From: RGIG1681 sp045657465
GTDB taxonomy: Bacteria > Bacillota > Clostridia > Christensenellales > UBA1242
NCBI GenBank assembly: GCA_045657465.1
Contig: JAZOTD010000007.1
Coordinates: forward strand, 1-64,000
Direction of reading: 5' to 3'
Length of the DNA stretch: 64,000 nt
The notes beneath the pieces were generated by a model. It did no database searches, was not told where the DNA came from, and saw nothing but the letters and a program-made list of their open reading frames with translations. Shown one piece after another: positions 16,675 to 24,919 of this stretch; position 1 is the first letter of the stretch; each line of letters opens with the position of its first letter. The position numbers and the translations under genes were made by a program.

Positions 16675-17163
16675 ATGCAAGAAGATTTAGTTTTTGAAAC
16701 AGCAGTTGAAAATAACCTTAATGAGATTATGGGGTTATATAAAAGAGTTATCAAAACCACATTTACCACTTGGGATGAAAATTATCCAAGTAAGGAATTA
16801 ATTGGTGATGACATAAAAAACAAAGAAATTTATGTGATTAAATTAAATAACAAAATAGTGGCTGTAAGTTTTTTAGGCAAAAAAGAAAATGACACTGAAC
16901 AGTGGTGTGTTGATCTCAAAAGGTCAATGGGTATTGCACGAATTTGTGTTGATCCAGAATTTCAAGGTAAGGGAATTGGAACCATGCTTGTTAAAAAGCT
17001 TATAGAAACAGCAAAAGAAAAAGGTGCCGACGGCATGCAATTTCATGTTGAAGTTTCAAATGTTTCTGCAATGAAAATGTATGAAAAATGCGGATTTAAA
17101 AACTATGGACGCGGTCAGTCAAATTATGGTTATGACTATTACAAATATGAACTTATCTTCTAA
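16675..17163 (+). CDS. GNAT-family N-acetyltransferase
   Basis: 162 residues from the ATG at 16675 with GAGGG; a TTG at 16660 overlaps that site and is rejected. The acetyl-CoA loop is seen as ICVDPEFQGKGIGTMLV (Q-G-K-G-I-G), followed by a helix and EVSNVSAMKMYEKCGF, the usual GNAT end. It acetylates a small molecule or a protein N-terminus; substrate unknown. Single gene with its own promoter. Confidence 0.85.
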   Translation: MQEDLVFETAVENNLNEIMGLYKRVIKTTFTTWDENYPSKELIGDDIKNKEIYVIKLNNKIVAVSFLGKKENDTEQWCVDLKRSMGIARICVDPEFQGKGIGTMLVKKLIETAKEKGADGMQFHVEVSNVSAMKMYEKCGFKNYGRGQSNYGYDYYKYELIF

Positions 17164-17183
17164 CCATTATAGAGCAGTGGGTA

Positions 17184-17212
17184 TTGTGTTTTTTGACAAA
17201 ATATGATATAAT
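17184..17212 (+). promoter_or_regulatory. Promoter of the HELRH-motif gene
   Basis: TTGTGT (17184-17189), 17 bases, TATAAT (17207-17212) with an extended TGA. Confidence 0.6.
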
Positions 17213-17234
17213 TTAGCCAAGGGAGTAAAGAAAA

Positions 17235-19043
17235 ATGAATAATTTTGGATTAACCGATGAAGCATATCGTGAATGGTTGAGATTGTTAGATCCAAAGCCT
17301 TATTTGGCTGGGGCTGACAAGTCATTCAAAGATCAGTTTATTCAGTTTTTGAGTGACGATTATAGCGATGCAAATCAAAGAGATTTTAAGCAAATAGAAT
17401 TAAAAAACTTTATAAAAAAAGTGTCATATTTGCTTGATGTTCACATCACTTCAATTAAGTTTGTGTCAGATCCAAACTCTAAAACATTAGGTGGGTTTAA
17501 TCAGTCTTCTAACAGTCTTATTATGAATATTTGTCCAGAAAACTTATCTGAAGAAAATAAGATTATGTTTTTCAATACTATTCTGCATGAACTTAGACAT
17601 GCTCAACAATATCAAAAATTTGCTTATTTCGATGATGATTCTGAGTTGTCGAAGACTATGAGAGAGAATATTAGAAATTATAAAAAGCCATCAGACAAGC
17701 AAATTAAGAATGCAAAATATTATCTCAATTTTGTTGAAGTTGATGCTGAAAGATTTGCGATGGGGTTCACAAAAGAACTGCTTACAGAACTACACACTGA
17801 CATAAATTATTTAAAGCATAGAAGATTGCTTTTAAAAGCAAACGCGCAAAACAAAGAATGTGAAGAAGATTTGGAAAATCAAATAAAACTTTCAAGCCGA
17901 ATGGTTGAAGTTGATGACGAGTCTTTTACATATTTAAAAAAGGCGATTGAAGAATATAAAAGGCTGGTGTTTATTGAAAAAAGCACTAATGAATCTGAGA
18001 TTGAGCCTTTGAGAAATTTAATTTTGTCAATGTCAAGAGTTTATTTAGACAAAAGAATGTCGAATTTTGTTGAGCTTGATGGTGACAAAAAAGAAAGATT
18101 GATTTGTGCTTTTTATGATGGTGTTGACACTTTAGATATTGCAAAAAAGCTTGATGATCCAGTTATTGAAATGTTGAGTGCAATCGAAAATAAATATGGC
18201 AGAAGTTTTCACTATTCAAACAGAGTGTTGCGCATTGAAGATATCTCTAGAAGGTGTCGAATTGTTATGAGTCGTTATGGGGTTGAATATAACGAAGGCA
18301 GTCCAGCAGAGGTGCTTGAACAAACCATGCAAATTATGCCAGAAGTGTTTTTGGGGCATGTGAAAAATTATAAGCACACTGACCAAATGAAAGAAGAAGT
18401 CATGCTTTTATATGACCTAAGCAATTTAATGGAAATTAAAAATGTGAATGAGAAAGAATTTCCAAAAGCAGATGAAACATTTATTTATAAATGTTCAAAA
18501 AATATTGAAAAAATCATGCCAAGAGAAGAACTTCAAAAAGCACTTGAAAAAATTGTTACAGATGAAAAGTATCCTATAGCATTCAGTGAACTAATAAACG
18601 GCACATTAAATCGTTATGGCTACCATTATAAATGGGCAAAAATGTGTAAAGATGATTATGGTGATTTTGGAATCCATGAGTTGTGTGTAAAAACCATGGG
18701 GGTTAAGTATGATCCAGAATCATTTGCGGACATTTTTGACAAATGTGAAAAACATTTGCCAAAATTTTTAATAAATTGCTTGTTAAAAGAAAATTTAACT
18801 GAAGATGAAATGCATGTGATTCAATCTTTGATACGAGATCAAGGTCTTATATCTTTGCCTGTAGAAGACATTGAAAAAGGTATGCAAGAAGCTTTAAAGA
18901 AAACATTCATGGCAAAAACTAAAATTGATAGGGCAATGAATAACAAAGATAAACGCAAAGAAATTTTTGATATGTTTGAATCTAGGGGAATTGATATTGA
19001 CAGGGTTCTAGCAGAAAGTCAAAAAGCAAAAGCGAAAGAGTAG
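17235..19043 (+). CDS. Putative zinc metallopeptidase with a long helical region
   Basis: 602 residues; ATG with GGGAG. Residues 112-125 read FFNTILHELRHAQQ, an HExxH zinc site (H118, E119, H122), and a possible third ligand lies in VEVDAERFA (E168 or E172), about 50 residues on, as in gluzincin-like proteins. The domain before it is small and beta-containing. Residues 190-600 are long, helical and charged, with no repeat I can define. No signal peptide or membrane span, so it acts in the cytosol. Single gene with its own promoter and terminator. Peptidase activity is inferred from the motif alone. Confidence 0.55.
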   Translation: MNNFGLTDEAYREWLRLLDPKPYLAGADKSFKDQFIQFLSDDYSDANQRDFKQIELKNFIKKVSYLLDVHITSIKFVSDPNSKTLGGFNQSSNSLIMNICPENLSEENKIMFFNTILHELRHAQQYQKFAYFDDDSELSKTMRENIRNYKKPSDKQIKNAKYYLNFVEVDAERFAMGFTKELLTELHTDINYLKHRRLLLKANAQNKECEEDLENQIKLSSRMVEVDDESFTYLKKAIEEYKRLVFIEKSTNESEIEPLRNLILSMSRVYLDKRMSNFVELDGDKKERLICAFYDGVDTLDIAKKLDDPVIEMLSAIENKYGRSFHYSNRVLRIEDISRRCRIVMSRYGVEYNEGSPAEVLEQTMQIMPEVFLGHVKNYKHTDQMKEEVMLLYDLSNLMEIKNVNEKEFPKADETFIYKCSKNIEKIMPREELQKALEKIVTDEKYPIAFSELINGTLNRYGYHYKWAKMCKDDYGDFGIHELCVKTMGVKYDPESFADIFDKCEKHLPKFLINCLLKENLTEDEMHVIQSLIRDQGLISLPVEDIEKGMQEALKKTFMAKTKIDRAMNNKDKRKEIFDMFESRGIDIDRVLAESQKAKAKE

Positions 19044-19056
19044 AATAAAAAAAACA

Positions 19057-19084
19057 AAAACCGCGAAATGATTTCGCGGTTTTC
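19057..19084. terminator. Bidirectional terminator
   Basis: Perfect stem AAAACCGCGAAA/TTTCGCGGTTTT with A and T runs on both sides. It serves the HELRH gene and, 77 bases after its stop, the leftward SDR gene. Confidence 0.88.
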
Positions 19085-19160
19085 TTTATTGGTTAATTGT
19101 TTGTGTGTTTGGCAATATTTTGTCTGCATAAAGCAGAGGGTTTTTATTTGAAATTTGCGT

Positions 19161-20039
19161 CTATTTTAATGTTTCATAAAGTTTGTTTGTGATAGAACAG
19201 ATTTTTTGTGATTCTTCATTTGAGCATGTTTTAAGTTTTTTAAGTTTTGGAGAGCCCCAAATATTACAAAATTGTGGGCCAATCCATGTGTTGTTTGGCG
19301 TGTGATTATTTATACCAAAAAGCACGTTTCTTGACGCCTTGTATGGGGTTGGGAATAAGACCCCAACAGCAAATTTTACAAGCCAGTTTATACATTTTGG
19401 ATAGTGACTTGTCATATTTGTAAGGGTTATGCCAGGGTGCACAATTGAAAGGTTGACACCCGAATTTCTAAAAAGTTCATAAAGTGAAAATGTTAAAAAA
19501 CGTTTTGAATTGCCATAGATTTTGCCAGGCTTTTTTCTTGAAGAAAAATCAACATCATTATGGTCAATTTTTGAATAATTGTGAGCAATACTTGAGAGAG
19601 TGATGCAGGTTGAGTTTTCTTTTTTCTTTAGTTCAGGTAAAAGTTGTTTCGTGAGATAATATGTGTATAAAAAATTGATTTGAAAAATATTGTTAAATCC
19701 AGAATCCAATTTTTTGACAGGAACATTATAGACACCTGCGTTGTTAATTAAAATATCAATACCGTTATAGTTTTTTAGTTTATCGATACAAGAGTTTACA
19801 CTTTTAAAATCACTTAAGTCTAATGGTATAAAGTGGGTTGTTGAATTTGGATATTTTTCTTTTATTTTACTAGAAAGAGTGTTTGCTAAGGTTTCATTTC
19901 TGCATGCAAGAACAATTGTTGCATCAAGACTTGCAAGGGCAAAACAAATTTCCTTGCCGAGTCCGCCGGTGGCACCGGTCACAACAACAACTTTATTTTT
20001 CAAATTAGGGCAGTGTTTCTTAATCCATTTGTGGTTCAT
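19161..20039 (-). CDS. SDR oxidoreductase, retinol-dehydrogenase-like
   Basis: 292 residues from the ATG at 20039 (AGAAGAGA upstream); an ATG at 20066 is possible but has a weaker site. Complete SDR: VTGATGGLG, the acidic/basic ACRNE turn typical of NADP use, LINNAGVYN, LSSIAH and YGNSK. The later hydrophobic stretch WLVKFAVGVLFPTP resembles the retinol dehydrogenase/protochlorophyllide reductase-like subgroup. The start overlaps the end of the upstream HIT gene by 20 bases, so the two are coupled. Confidence 0.82.
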   Translation of the reverse strand: MNHKWIKKHCPNLKNKVVVVTGATGGLGKEICFALASLDATIVLACRNETLANTLSSKIKEKYPNSTTHFIPLDLSDFKSVNSCIDKLKNYNGIDILINNAGVYNVPVKKLDSGFNNIFQINFLYTYYLTKQLLPELKKKENSTCITLSSIAHNYSKIDHNDVDFSSRKKPGKIYGNSKRFLTFSLYELFRNSGVNLSIVHPGITLTNMTSHYPKCINWLVKFAVGVLFPTPYKASRNVLFGINNHTPNNTWIGPQFCNIWGSPKLKKLKTCSNEESQKICSITNKLYETLK

Positions 20040-20565
20040 TGTTAATCTCTTCTTGTTTTTGTGCATAATCTTTTATCATTTTGCAAACTTGTTTAAATTT
20101 CTTTTCGTCATAAACATATTTGTGACGTGGCTTAACAAAGTTTTTTGAACCGCGTTCTTCTTCTTTATATCTAGGAATGAGTTGAACGTGATAGTGATTC
20201 ATTGGTCCATCTGACATGGTGCAAAGATAGACGCGTTCACAACCATAAACCTTTTGAATTATTTTCATATATTCGCGAGTGAAGCGAATAATTTTTTCGT
20301 TGATGTGGTCTGGTGCTTCGCTAAGGTCATGGTAGTGTTCCTGCGTTGAAATCATCATGTGACCATCTGCTCTTGGATTTGGAACAAACAAGCATTCGAT
20401 GTCTTCGTCTTCAAATGTTTTTAGTTGTGCGTCGTCGCCATAAAGACGGTGTCCAGAAAGTCTGTCAACGCAAGTTGGACAAAATCCCATATCGGTGAGC
20501 TGGGCATTTGAATATTGAAGCAATTCTTCAATGTTGACATTTTCAAGTTCTTTTTGATATTTCAT
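20020..20565 (-). CDS. HIT/GalT-superfamily protein with an HxHxQ motif
   Basis: 181 residues. The active-site stretch is NHYHVQLIPRY with H124, H126 and Q128. Gln in place of the third His is the mark of the GalT/Ap4A-phosphorylase branch (nucleotidyl transfer through a His-nucleotide intermediate), not of simple HIT hydrolases. CPTC (29-32) with H39 may hold a metal. Length is half that of GalT. The ATG has a poor site (CCCC on the + strand gives GGGG at 8-9 bases). First gene of an overlapping pair with an SDR. Confidence 0.8.
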   Translation of the reverse strand: MKYQKELENVNIEELLQYSNAQLTDMGFCPTCVDRLSGHRLYGDDAQLKTFEDEDIECLFVPNPRADGHMMISTQEHYHDLSEAPDHINEKIIRFTREYMKIIQKVYGCERVYLCTMSDGPMNHYHVQLIPRYKEEERGSKNFVKPRHKYVYDEKKFKQVCKMIKDYAQKQEEINNEPQMD

Positions 20566-20655
20566 AAAACCCCCAAAAATCTATTGTTAGGTTTAGTATA
20601 ACATAAAAAAACAAATTTCAATAATTTTTTATGCAAATTGTGATTCTCTTTTGAT

Positions 20656-20684
20656 TTGACTCATACAAATCTTTTCTCTATAAT
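20656..20684 (+). promoter_or_regulatory. Promoter of the oxygen-defence operon
   Basis: TTGACT (20656-20661), 17 bases, TATAAT (20679-20684), 32 bases before the ATG. A near-consensus housekeeping promoter. Confidence 0.75.
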
Positions 20685-20716
20685 TTAGATATAAATAAAG
20701 ACTATGCGAGGTTTAT

Positions 20717-21865
20717 ATGTTTATTAAAGACGATATTAAATATATCGGTGTAAATGACCACGAAATCGATTTATTTGAAGGACAATATGATGTTCCTAAC
20801 GGAATGAGTTATAACTCTTATGTGATTTTAGATGAAAAGATTGCGGTTATGGACACCGTTGATGAAAGATTTGCAGATGAATGGCTTGCAAATTTAAAGA
20901 AAGAACTTGGTGGCAAGGTTCCGGATTATTTAGTGGTTCAGCACATGGAGCCTGATCATTCTGGAAGTGTTGTCAGATTTGCAAATGTTTATAAAGATGC
21001 AAAAATTGTTTCATCTGCAAAAGCGTGTGCTATGATGAAGAATTTTTTTGGAACCGACTTTGCAGACAGGCAAGTGGTTGTTGCTGAAAATTCAACACTT
21101 GAACTTGGCAAACACAAACTTGTGTTTGTCGAAGCACCAATGGTTCACTGGCCTGAAGTTATTTTGACTTATGATGCCACAGACAAAGTTTTGTTTTCAG
21201 CTGATGCATTTGGAAAATTTGGTGCACTTGACGTAGAAGAAGAATGGGCATGTGAAGCACGCAGATATTATATTGGCATTGTTGGCAAATATGGCATGAT
21301 GGTGCAAAATGTGCTTAAAAAAGCATCTAGCTTAGACATTCAAACAATTTGCCCTTTGCACGGGCCAATTTTGACTGAAAATCTTGGTTATTATTTAGAT
21401 TTATATAACACTTGGTCAAGTTATGGTGTTGAAAGTGATGGTGTTGTAATTGCCTACACCTCGGTTTATGGAAACACCAAAAAAGCAGTTTTGAAACTTG
21501 CAGGTGAACTTGAGAAAAAAGGTCAAAAAGTTGTTGTTAATGACCTTGCAAGATGTGATATGGCTGAAGCGGTTGAAGATGCATTTAGATACGGAAAAAT
21601 TGTGTTTGCAACAACCACATATAATGGTGAAATTTTCCCATTTATGCGTGAATTTATTTTGACACTTGTTGAACATAACTTTCAAAACAAGACAGTTTCA
21701 TTTATTGAAAACGGAAGTTGGGCTCCAACTGCAACAAAAGTGATGAAGTCAATGCTTGAAAAATGCAAGAACTTAAATTATACAGAGGCGACTGTGAAAA
21801 TTATGTCAGCATTAAACGCTGAAAGTGAAGCACAATTAATAGCACTAGCAGAAGAATTAGCATAA
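20717..21865 (+). CDS. fprA: Flavodiiron protein (FprA, A-type flavoprotein)
   Basis: 382 residues; ATG with GAGG. Residues 1-240 are a metallo-beta-lactamase-like domain with the di-iron motif VVQHMEPDHSGS (HxExDH near residue 80) and further ligands (VHWPE, SADAFG, CPLHGP). Residues 250-380 are a flavodoxin domain with the FMN loop TSVYGNTKKA. It reduces O2 to water or NO to N2O with electrons from rubredoxin, which is encoded next. Cytosolic enzyme of anaerobes. Confidence 0.95.
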   Translation: MFIKDDIKYIGVNDHEIDLFEGQYDVPNGMSYNSYVILDEKIAVMDTVDERFADEWLANLKKELGGKVPDYLVVQHMEPDHSGSVVRFANVYKDAKIVSSAKACAMMKNFFGTDFADRQVVVAENSTLELGKHKLVFVEAPMVHWPEVILTYDATDKVLFSADAFGKFGALDVEEEWACEARRYYIGIVGKYGMMVQNVLKKASSLDIQTICPLHGPILTENLGYYLDLYNTWSSYGVESDGVVIAYTSVYGNTKKAVLKLAGELEKKGQKVVVNDLARCDMAEAVEDAFRYGKIVFATTTYNGEIFPFMREFILTLVEHNFQNKTVSFIENGSWAPTATKVMKSMLEKCKNLNYTEATVKIMSALNAESEAQLIALAEELA

Positions 21866-21886
21866 AAATATAAAGGAGAAAAAATT

Positions 21887-22048
21887 ATGAGTAAATTTGT
21901 TTGTAACATCTGTGGCTGGGTTTATGATGAAGAACAGGGTCTTCCAGAACAAGGTGTTGCCGCAGGAACAAAAATTGCAGACTTGCCAGAAGATTTTAAA
22001 TGTCAGCTTTGTGGCGTTGGCAAAGAAAATTTTAGAGTTGAAGACTAA
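21887..22048 (+). CDS. Rubredoxin
   Basis: 53 residues, too short for usual ORF cut-offs; ATG with AAAGGAG. Sequence runs FVCNICGWVYDEEQG and ends FKCQLCGVGKENF, the two CxxCG iron knuckles of rubredoxin. It carries single electrons to the flavodiiron protein and the superoxide reductase encoded on either side of it. 21 bases after fprA and 12 before the next gene, so one transcript. Confidence 0.96.
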   Translation: MSKFVCNICGWVYDEEQGLPEQGVAAGTKIADLPEDFKCQLCGVGKENFRVED

Positions 22049-22060
22049 GGAGGAAAAATT

Positions 22061-22429
22061 ATGAAATTTTACATTTGTAAACATTGTGGAAATATTATCA
22101 CAAAATTAACAGACAAGGTTGTTCCAGTTATGTGTTGTGGTGAAAAAATGCAAGAACTCGTGGCAGGAACAACTGATGCTGCCGTTGAAAAACACGTTCC
22201 AGTTGTGACTGTAAGTGAAGGAAAGGTTAATGTTGTGGTTGGTCAAGTTGAACACCCAATGACAGCAGAACACTTTATTGAATGGATTGTTGTTGAAACA
22301 AATCTTGGTGAAAAAATCAAACACCTTGAACCAAATCAAAAACCACAAGCAGAATTTGCAATCTTGGCAGATGAAACGGTTTTAAATGTGTATGCATATT
22401 GCAACTTGCATAGTCTTTGGAAATCTTAA
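22061..22429 (+). CDS. Desulfoferrodoxin / superoxide reductase
   Basis: 122 residues; ATG with AAGGAGG. The N-terminal desulforedoxin domain has CKHCGN and CCGEKM (four Cys iron site). The catalytic domain has EKHVPVV, VEHPMTAEHFIEWI and YCNLHSLW, giving the four His and one Cys of the SOR iron site and the Lys of the EKH loop. So it is a class I two-iron enzyme that reduces superoxide to peroxide, using electrons from rubredoxin. Confidence 0.95.
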   Translation: MKFYICKHCGNIITKLTDKVVPVMCCGEKMQELVAGTTDAAVEKHVPVVTVSEGKVNVVVGQVEHPMTAEHFIEWIVVETNLGEKIKHLEPNQKPQAEFAILADETVLNVYAYCNLHSLWKS

Positions 22430-22434
22430 AAAAC

Positions 22435-22468
22435 GAAAAAGAAAGTATGAAAATGCTTTCTTTTTTTT
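22435..22468 (+). terminator. Terminator of the oxygen-defence operon
   Basis: Stem GAAAGTAT/ATGCTTTC with one G-T pair, loop GAAA, then eight T. Confidence 0.88.
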
Positions 22469-22490
22469 GTGTAAAAATTTATAAAAAATT

Positions 22491-22545
22491 TTGTTGACAA
22501 ATCAACAAGTATGTAGTAAATTAAACTTGTTGACAAATCAACAAG
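22491..22545 (+). promoter_or_regulatory. Promoter with two identical palindromic operators (MarR autoregulation)
   Basis: TTGTTGACAAATCAACAAG occurs twice, at 22491-22509 and 22527-22545, 36 bases apart. Each is a palindrome TTGTTGA-CAAA-TCAACAA. The first copy contains a TTGACA -35 (22494-22499) with TAAATT 17 bases on; the second ends in the AAGGAG of the MarR gene. Binding would block both the promoter and the ribosome site. Confidence 0.85.
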
Positions 22546-22553
22546 GAGTTTTT

Positions 22554-23003
22554 ATGAAAGATAGATTTGAAACATTTACATTGCTTATTGCAAAAATTAG
22601 CAGGTGTATTAGAAAAATAAAAACAGAAGAAGTGGCAGAGTTTAATTTGAAAAGCCCACACGTATCATGTTTATATTATCTTTTTAAACATGAAGAGGCG
22701 TTAACTGCGAAAGATTTGTGTGATATTTGTGATGAAGACAAAGCTGCAATTTCGAGATCGATTGAATATTTAGAAAACAATGGGTTTATATCTTGTGAGT
22801 CAAAAACAGAAAAGAGATACAAAAGTCCGTTAATGCTCACAGAAAAAGGAAAAGAGGTCGGTAGATTTATTGAGTCTAAAATTGATTCAATATTAGATAT
22901 TGCCAGTGCGGGACTCACTGAAGAAAAAAGAATTATTTTTTATGAAAGTTTAGAACTTATTGGCGAAAATTTACAAAAAATATGTGATGAATATGGAGAT
23001 TAA
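22554..23003 (+). CDS. MarR-family transcriptional regulator
   Basis: 149 residues from the ATG at 22554 with AAGGAG. A longer frame from 22491 is an artefact: it translates the operators. Winged helix-turn-helix: LTAKDLCDICDEDKAAISRSIEYLENNGFI (helices 3-4), then the wing KTEKRYKSPLMLTEKG, and dimer helices at both ends. The two palindromes upstream point to autorepression. Its stop is 2 bases before the DegV start, so the two are co-expressed; by analogy with FabT it may watch fatty-acid status, but this is inference. Confidence 0.92.
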   Translation: MKDRFETFTLLIAKISRCIRKIKTEEVAEFNLKSPHVSCLYYLFKHEEALTAKDLCDICDEDKAAISRSIEYLENNGFISCESKTEKRYKSPLMLTEKGKEVGRFIESKIDSILDIASAGLTEEKRIIFYESLELIGENLQKICDEYGD

Positions 23004-23005
23004 TT

Positions 23006-23863
23006 ATGGCAGTAAAATTATTGATTGATTCAGCTTCAGATGTTAGTTTTGAAGAGGCAAAAAAATTGGGTGTTGAACTTGTTTCAATGGAAGTTAGGTT
23101 TGGAGATGAAACATATTTTGATGGCGTTGATTTAATGCCTAATATGTTTTATGAAAAACTCGTTGAAAGTGATGAGTTGCCAAAAACAAGTTTGATTAAT
23201 GAATTTCGATTTGATGAGATTTTTGAAAAAATGACACAAAACGGAGATGAGGTTGTTGCAATCACAATTTCATCAAAACTTTCAGGAACTTATTTTGCAG
23301 CGGTTAATGCATCTGAAAAGTATGCAGAAAAAGTTTTTGTTGTTGATAGTTTAAATGCGTGCATTGGTGAAAGATTGTTGCTTTTATATGCGTTAGAATT
23401 AATGCAAAACGGATTGTCTGCGAGAGAAATTGCGGAAAAATTAGATGTTGTAAAAACACGAATTAATGTTATGGCAATGGTCAACACGCTTGAATACCTA
23501 AAGAAGGGTGGCAGAATTTCATCAGCTGTTGCTTTTGCTGGAACCATCTTGTCAATTAAACCTGTTGTGGGTGTTGTTGATGGAGAGGTTAAGCTTATAG
23601 GAAAAGCAATGGGCTCAAAAAAAGCTAACAATTTGCTCACATCATTAGTCGAGCAAAAAGGCGGCATTGATTTTGATATGCCATTTGGTGTTGTATGGTC
23701 AGGGCTAGACAACACAATGCTTAACAAATATGTTACTGATAGCGACAGATTATGGAAAGATTACACAAAAGATGTTCCAGCATATATTATAGGAAGCACC
23801 ATTGGCGCACATGTTGGTCCAGGAGCAATCGGTGTTGCATTTTTTGAAAAAGAAGATAATTAA
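23006..23863 (+). CDS. DegV-family fatty-acid-binding protein
   Basis: 285 residues. Marks of the family: LLIDSASDVS at the N-terminus, TSLINEFRF (substrate loop), ITISSKLSGTYFAA, VFVVDSLNACIGER, LEYLKKGGRIS and IGSTIGAHVGPGAIGV at the end. DegV/FakB proteins bind fatty acids and present them to FakA for phosphorylation; no fakA lies in the window. Partner of the MarR gene in a two-gene operon, ended by a hairpin. Confidence 0.93.
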   Translation: MAVKLLIDSASDVSFEEAKKLGVELVSMEVRFGDETYFDGVDLMPNMFYEKLVESDELPKTSLINEFRFDEIFEKMTQNGDEVVAITISSKLSGTYFAAVNASEKYAEKVFVVDSLNACIGERLLLLYALELMQNGLSAREIAEKLDVVKTRINVMAMVNTLEYLKKGGRISSAVAFAGTILSIKPVVGVVDGEVKLIGKAMGSKKANNLLTSLVEQKGGIDFDMPFGVVWSGLDNTMLNKYVTDSDRLWKDYTKDVPAYIIGSTIGAHVGPGAIGVAFFEKEDN

Positions 23864-23890
23864 TCAACCAAATGGTTGATTTTTTATTTT
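23862..23890 (+). terminator. Terminator of the MarR-DegV operon
   Basis: Stem AATCAACC/GGTTGATT, loop AAAT, then TTTTATTTT; it begins in the stop codon. Confidence 0.88.
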
Positions 23891-23918
23891 GACAACTAAA
23901 AGCAAAAAATATTATGAT
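23889..23918 (+). promoter_or_regulatory. Promoter of the HD-domain gene
   Basis: TTGACA (23889-23894), 18 bases, TATGAT (23913-23918). The -35 overlaps the T tract of the preceding terminator. Confidence 0.65.
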
Positions 23919-23937
23919 ATGATTAGTGGAGAAATAT

Positions 23938-24351
23938 ATGATTGATGAAAATAGATTAAAACACATTATGTCGGTTGCAAGGCTTATGAAAGACAATGCA
24001 GAAAAGCATAATTTAGATGCAGAAGAAATGTTTACACTGGGGCTTGTTCACGATATTGGTTATGAGTTTGGTGACAGTGAACAGCATCACACAAAAGGTG
24101 CTGAAATGTTAGAAAAACAGAATTATAAATATTTCAAAGAGGTGCTTTTTCATGGCAAACCAAACACTGGCTATGAATCTTCAGCACTTGATCTTTTAAA
24201 TTTTGCAGATATGCACATAAACAAACTGGGAGAGTTTGTGTCTTATGAAGACAGACTTCAAGATATTGCTGAAAGAAGAGGTTATGATTCTCCGCATTAC
24301 AAAAATTGCAAAATTATTATTGACAACCTAAAAGAAAAAGGGTATAACTAA
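23938..24351 (+). CDS. HD-domain phosphohydrolase
   Basis: 137 residues from the ATG at 23938; the GTG at 23926 lies at the edge of its GGAG site and is not used. The metal site reads H11 (LKHIMSVARL), then LVHDIGYEFGD for the HD pair and HHTKGAEML for the next His residues. These fit a small YqeK/HDIG-like hydrolase of nucleotides. The substrate is not known. A Nudix gene starts 30 bases on with its own strong ribosome site, so both are likely on one transcript. Confidence 0.8.
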   Translation: MIDENRLKHIMSVARLMKDNAEKHNLDAEEMFTLGLVHDIGYEFGDSEQHHTKGAEMLEKQNYKYFKEVLFHGKPNTGYESSALDLLNFADMHINKLGEFVSYEDRLQDIAERRGYDSPHYKNCKIIIDNLKEKGYN

Positions 24352-24381
24352 AATCAGTTTGCAAAAAAGGGAGGAAAGATT

Positions 24382-24825
24382 ATGGCAAGCGATTTAAGTG
24401 TTTTTGTTGATGAAACAAAACTAAATATTAGAGTTGGCGTAATTATTAGGCATGCAAATGAATTTATTATTGAAGTTTCAAAAATTGGAGAAAATTCGGT
24501 TATTCCTGGTGGAAGAATCAAGATTGGCGAATCTTCAATAGATGCTCTTGTTAGAGAAACAAGAGAAGAAATGGGTTTTGAAATCAAAAAAGAAAAGGCA
24601 AAATTCAAAACTTGCATTGAAAACTTTTTCAATTATCATGGAACTGATTGTCATGAATTATTTTTCTTGTATGAGTATGAACTAGATGACGATGAATATG
24701 AATCACTTCAAACAATCGGTGACAATAAGGATAACGAATATAACAGTTTCAAATTCTTGCCAAAAGATGGGTTTGATGGTTATAATCTGCTTCCTTTGCA
24801 AGTGCACGACATGATTAGACAATAA
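24382..24825 (+). CDS. Nudix hydrolase
   Basis: 147 residues; ATG with GGGAGG. Nudix box GGRIKIGESSIDALVRETREEMGF is complete (G, E, RE, EE, G). The start NIRVGVIIRHANEFIIEVSKI is the usual first strand pair. Fourth Nudix protein in this window and unlike the others in detail; substrate unknown. Follows the HD gene and ends at a strong terminator. Confidence 0.87.
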   Translation: MASDLSVFVDETKLNIRVGVIIRHANEFIIEVSKIGENSVIPGGRIKIGESSIDALVRETREEMGFEIKKEKAKFKTCIENFFNYHGTDCHELFFLYEYELDDDEYESLQTIGDNKDNEYNSFKFLPKDGFDGYNLLPLQVHDMIRQ

Positions 24826-24836
24826 AATAAAAGGAT

Positions 24837-24865
24837 AAAGCACTGCTATCGCAGTGCTTTTTATT
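24837..24865 (+). terminator. Terminator
   Basis: Perfect stem AAAGCACTGC/GCAGTGCTTT, loop TATC, then TTATT. Confidence 0.92.
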
Positions 24866-24892
24866 GCAAATTAAGATTTTATTTGATATAAT
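24864..24892 (+). promoter_or_regulatory. Promoter of the two-span membrane protein gene
   Basis: TTGCAA (24864-24869), 17 bases, TATAAT (24887-24892) with an extended TGA; the start codon is at 24920. Confidence 0.7.
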
Positions 24893-24919
24893 CTATTGAA
24901 AAAATAAAAGAAGGATTTT

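Noticed and set aside
22491..22553. Extended start for the MarR protein
   Set aside because: The extra residues are the translated operator palindromes (repeating LTNQQ); the ATG at 22554 has AAGGAG.
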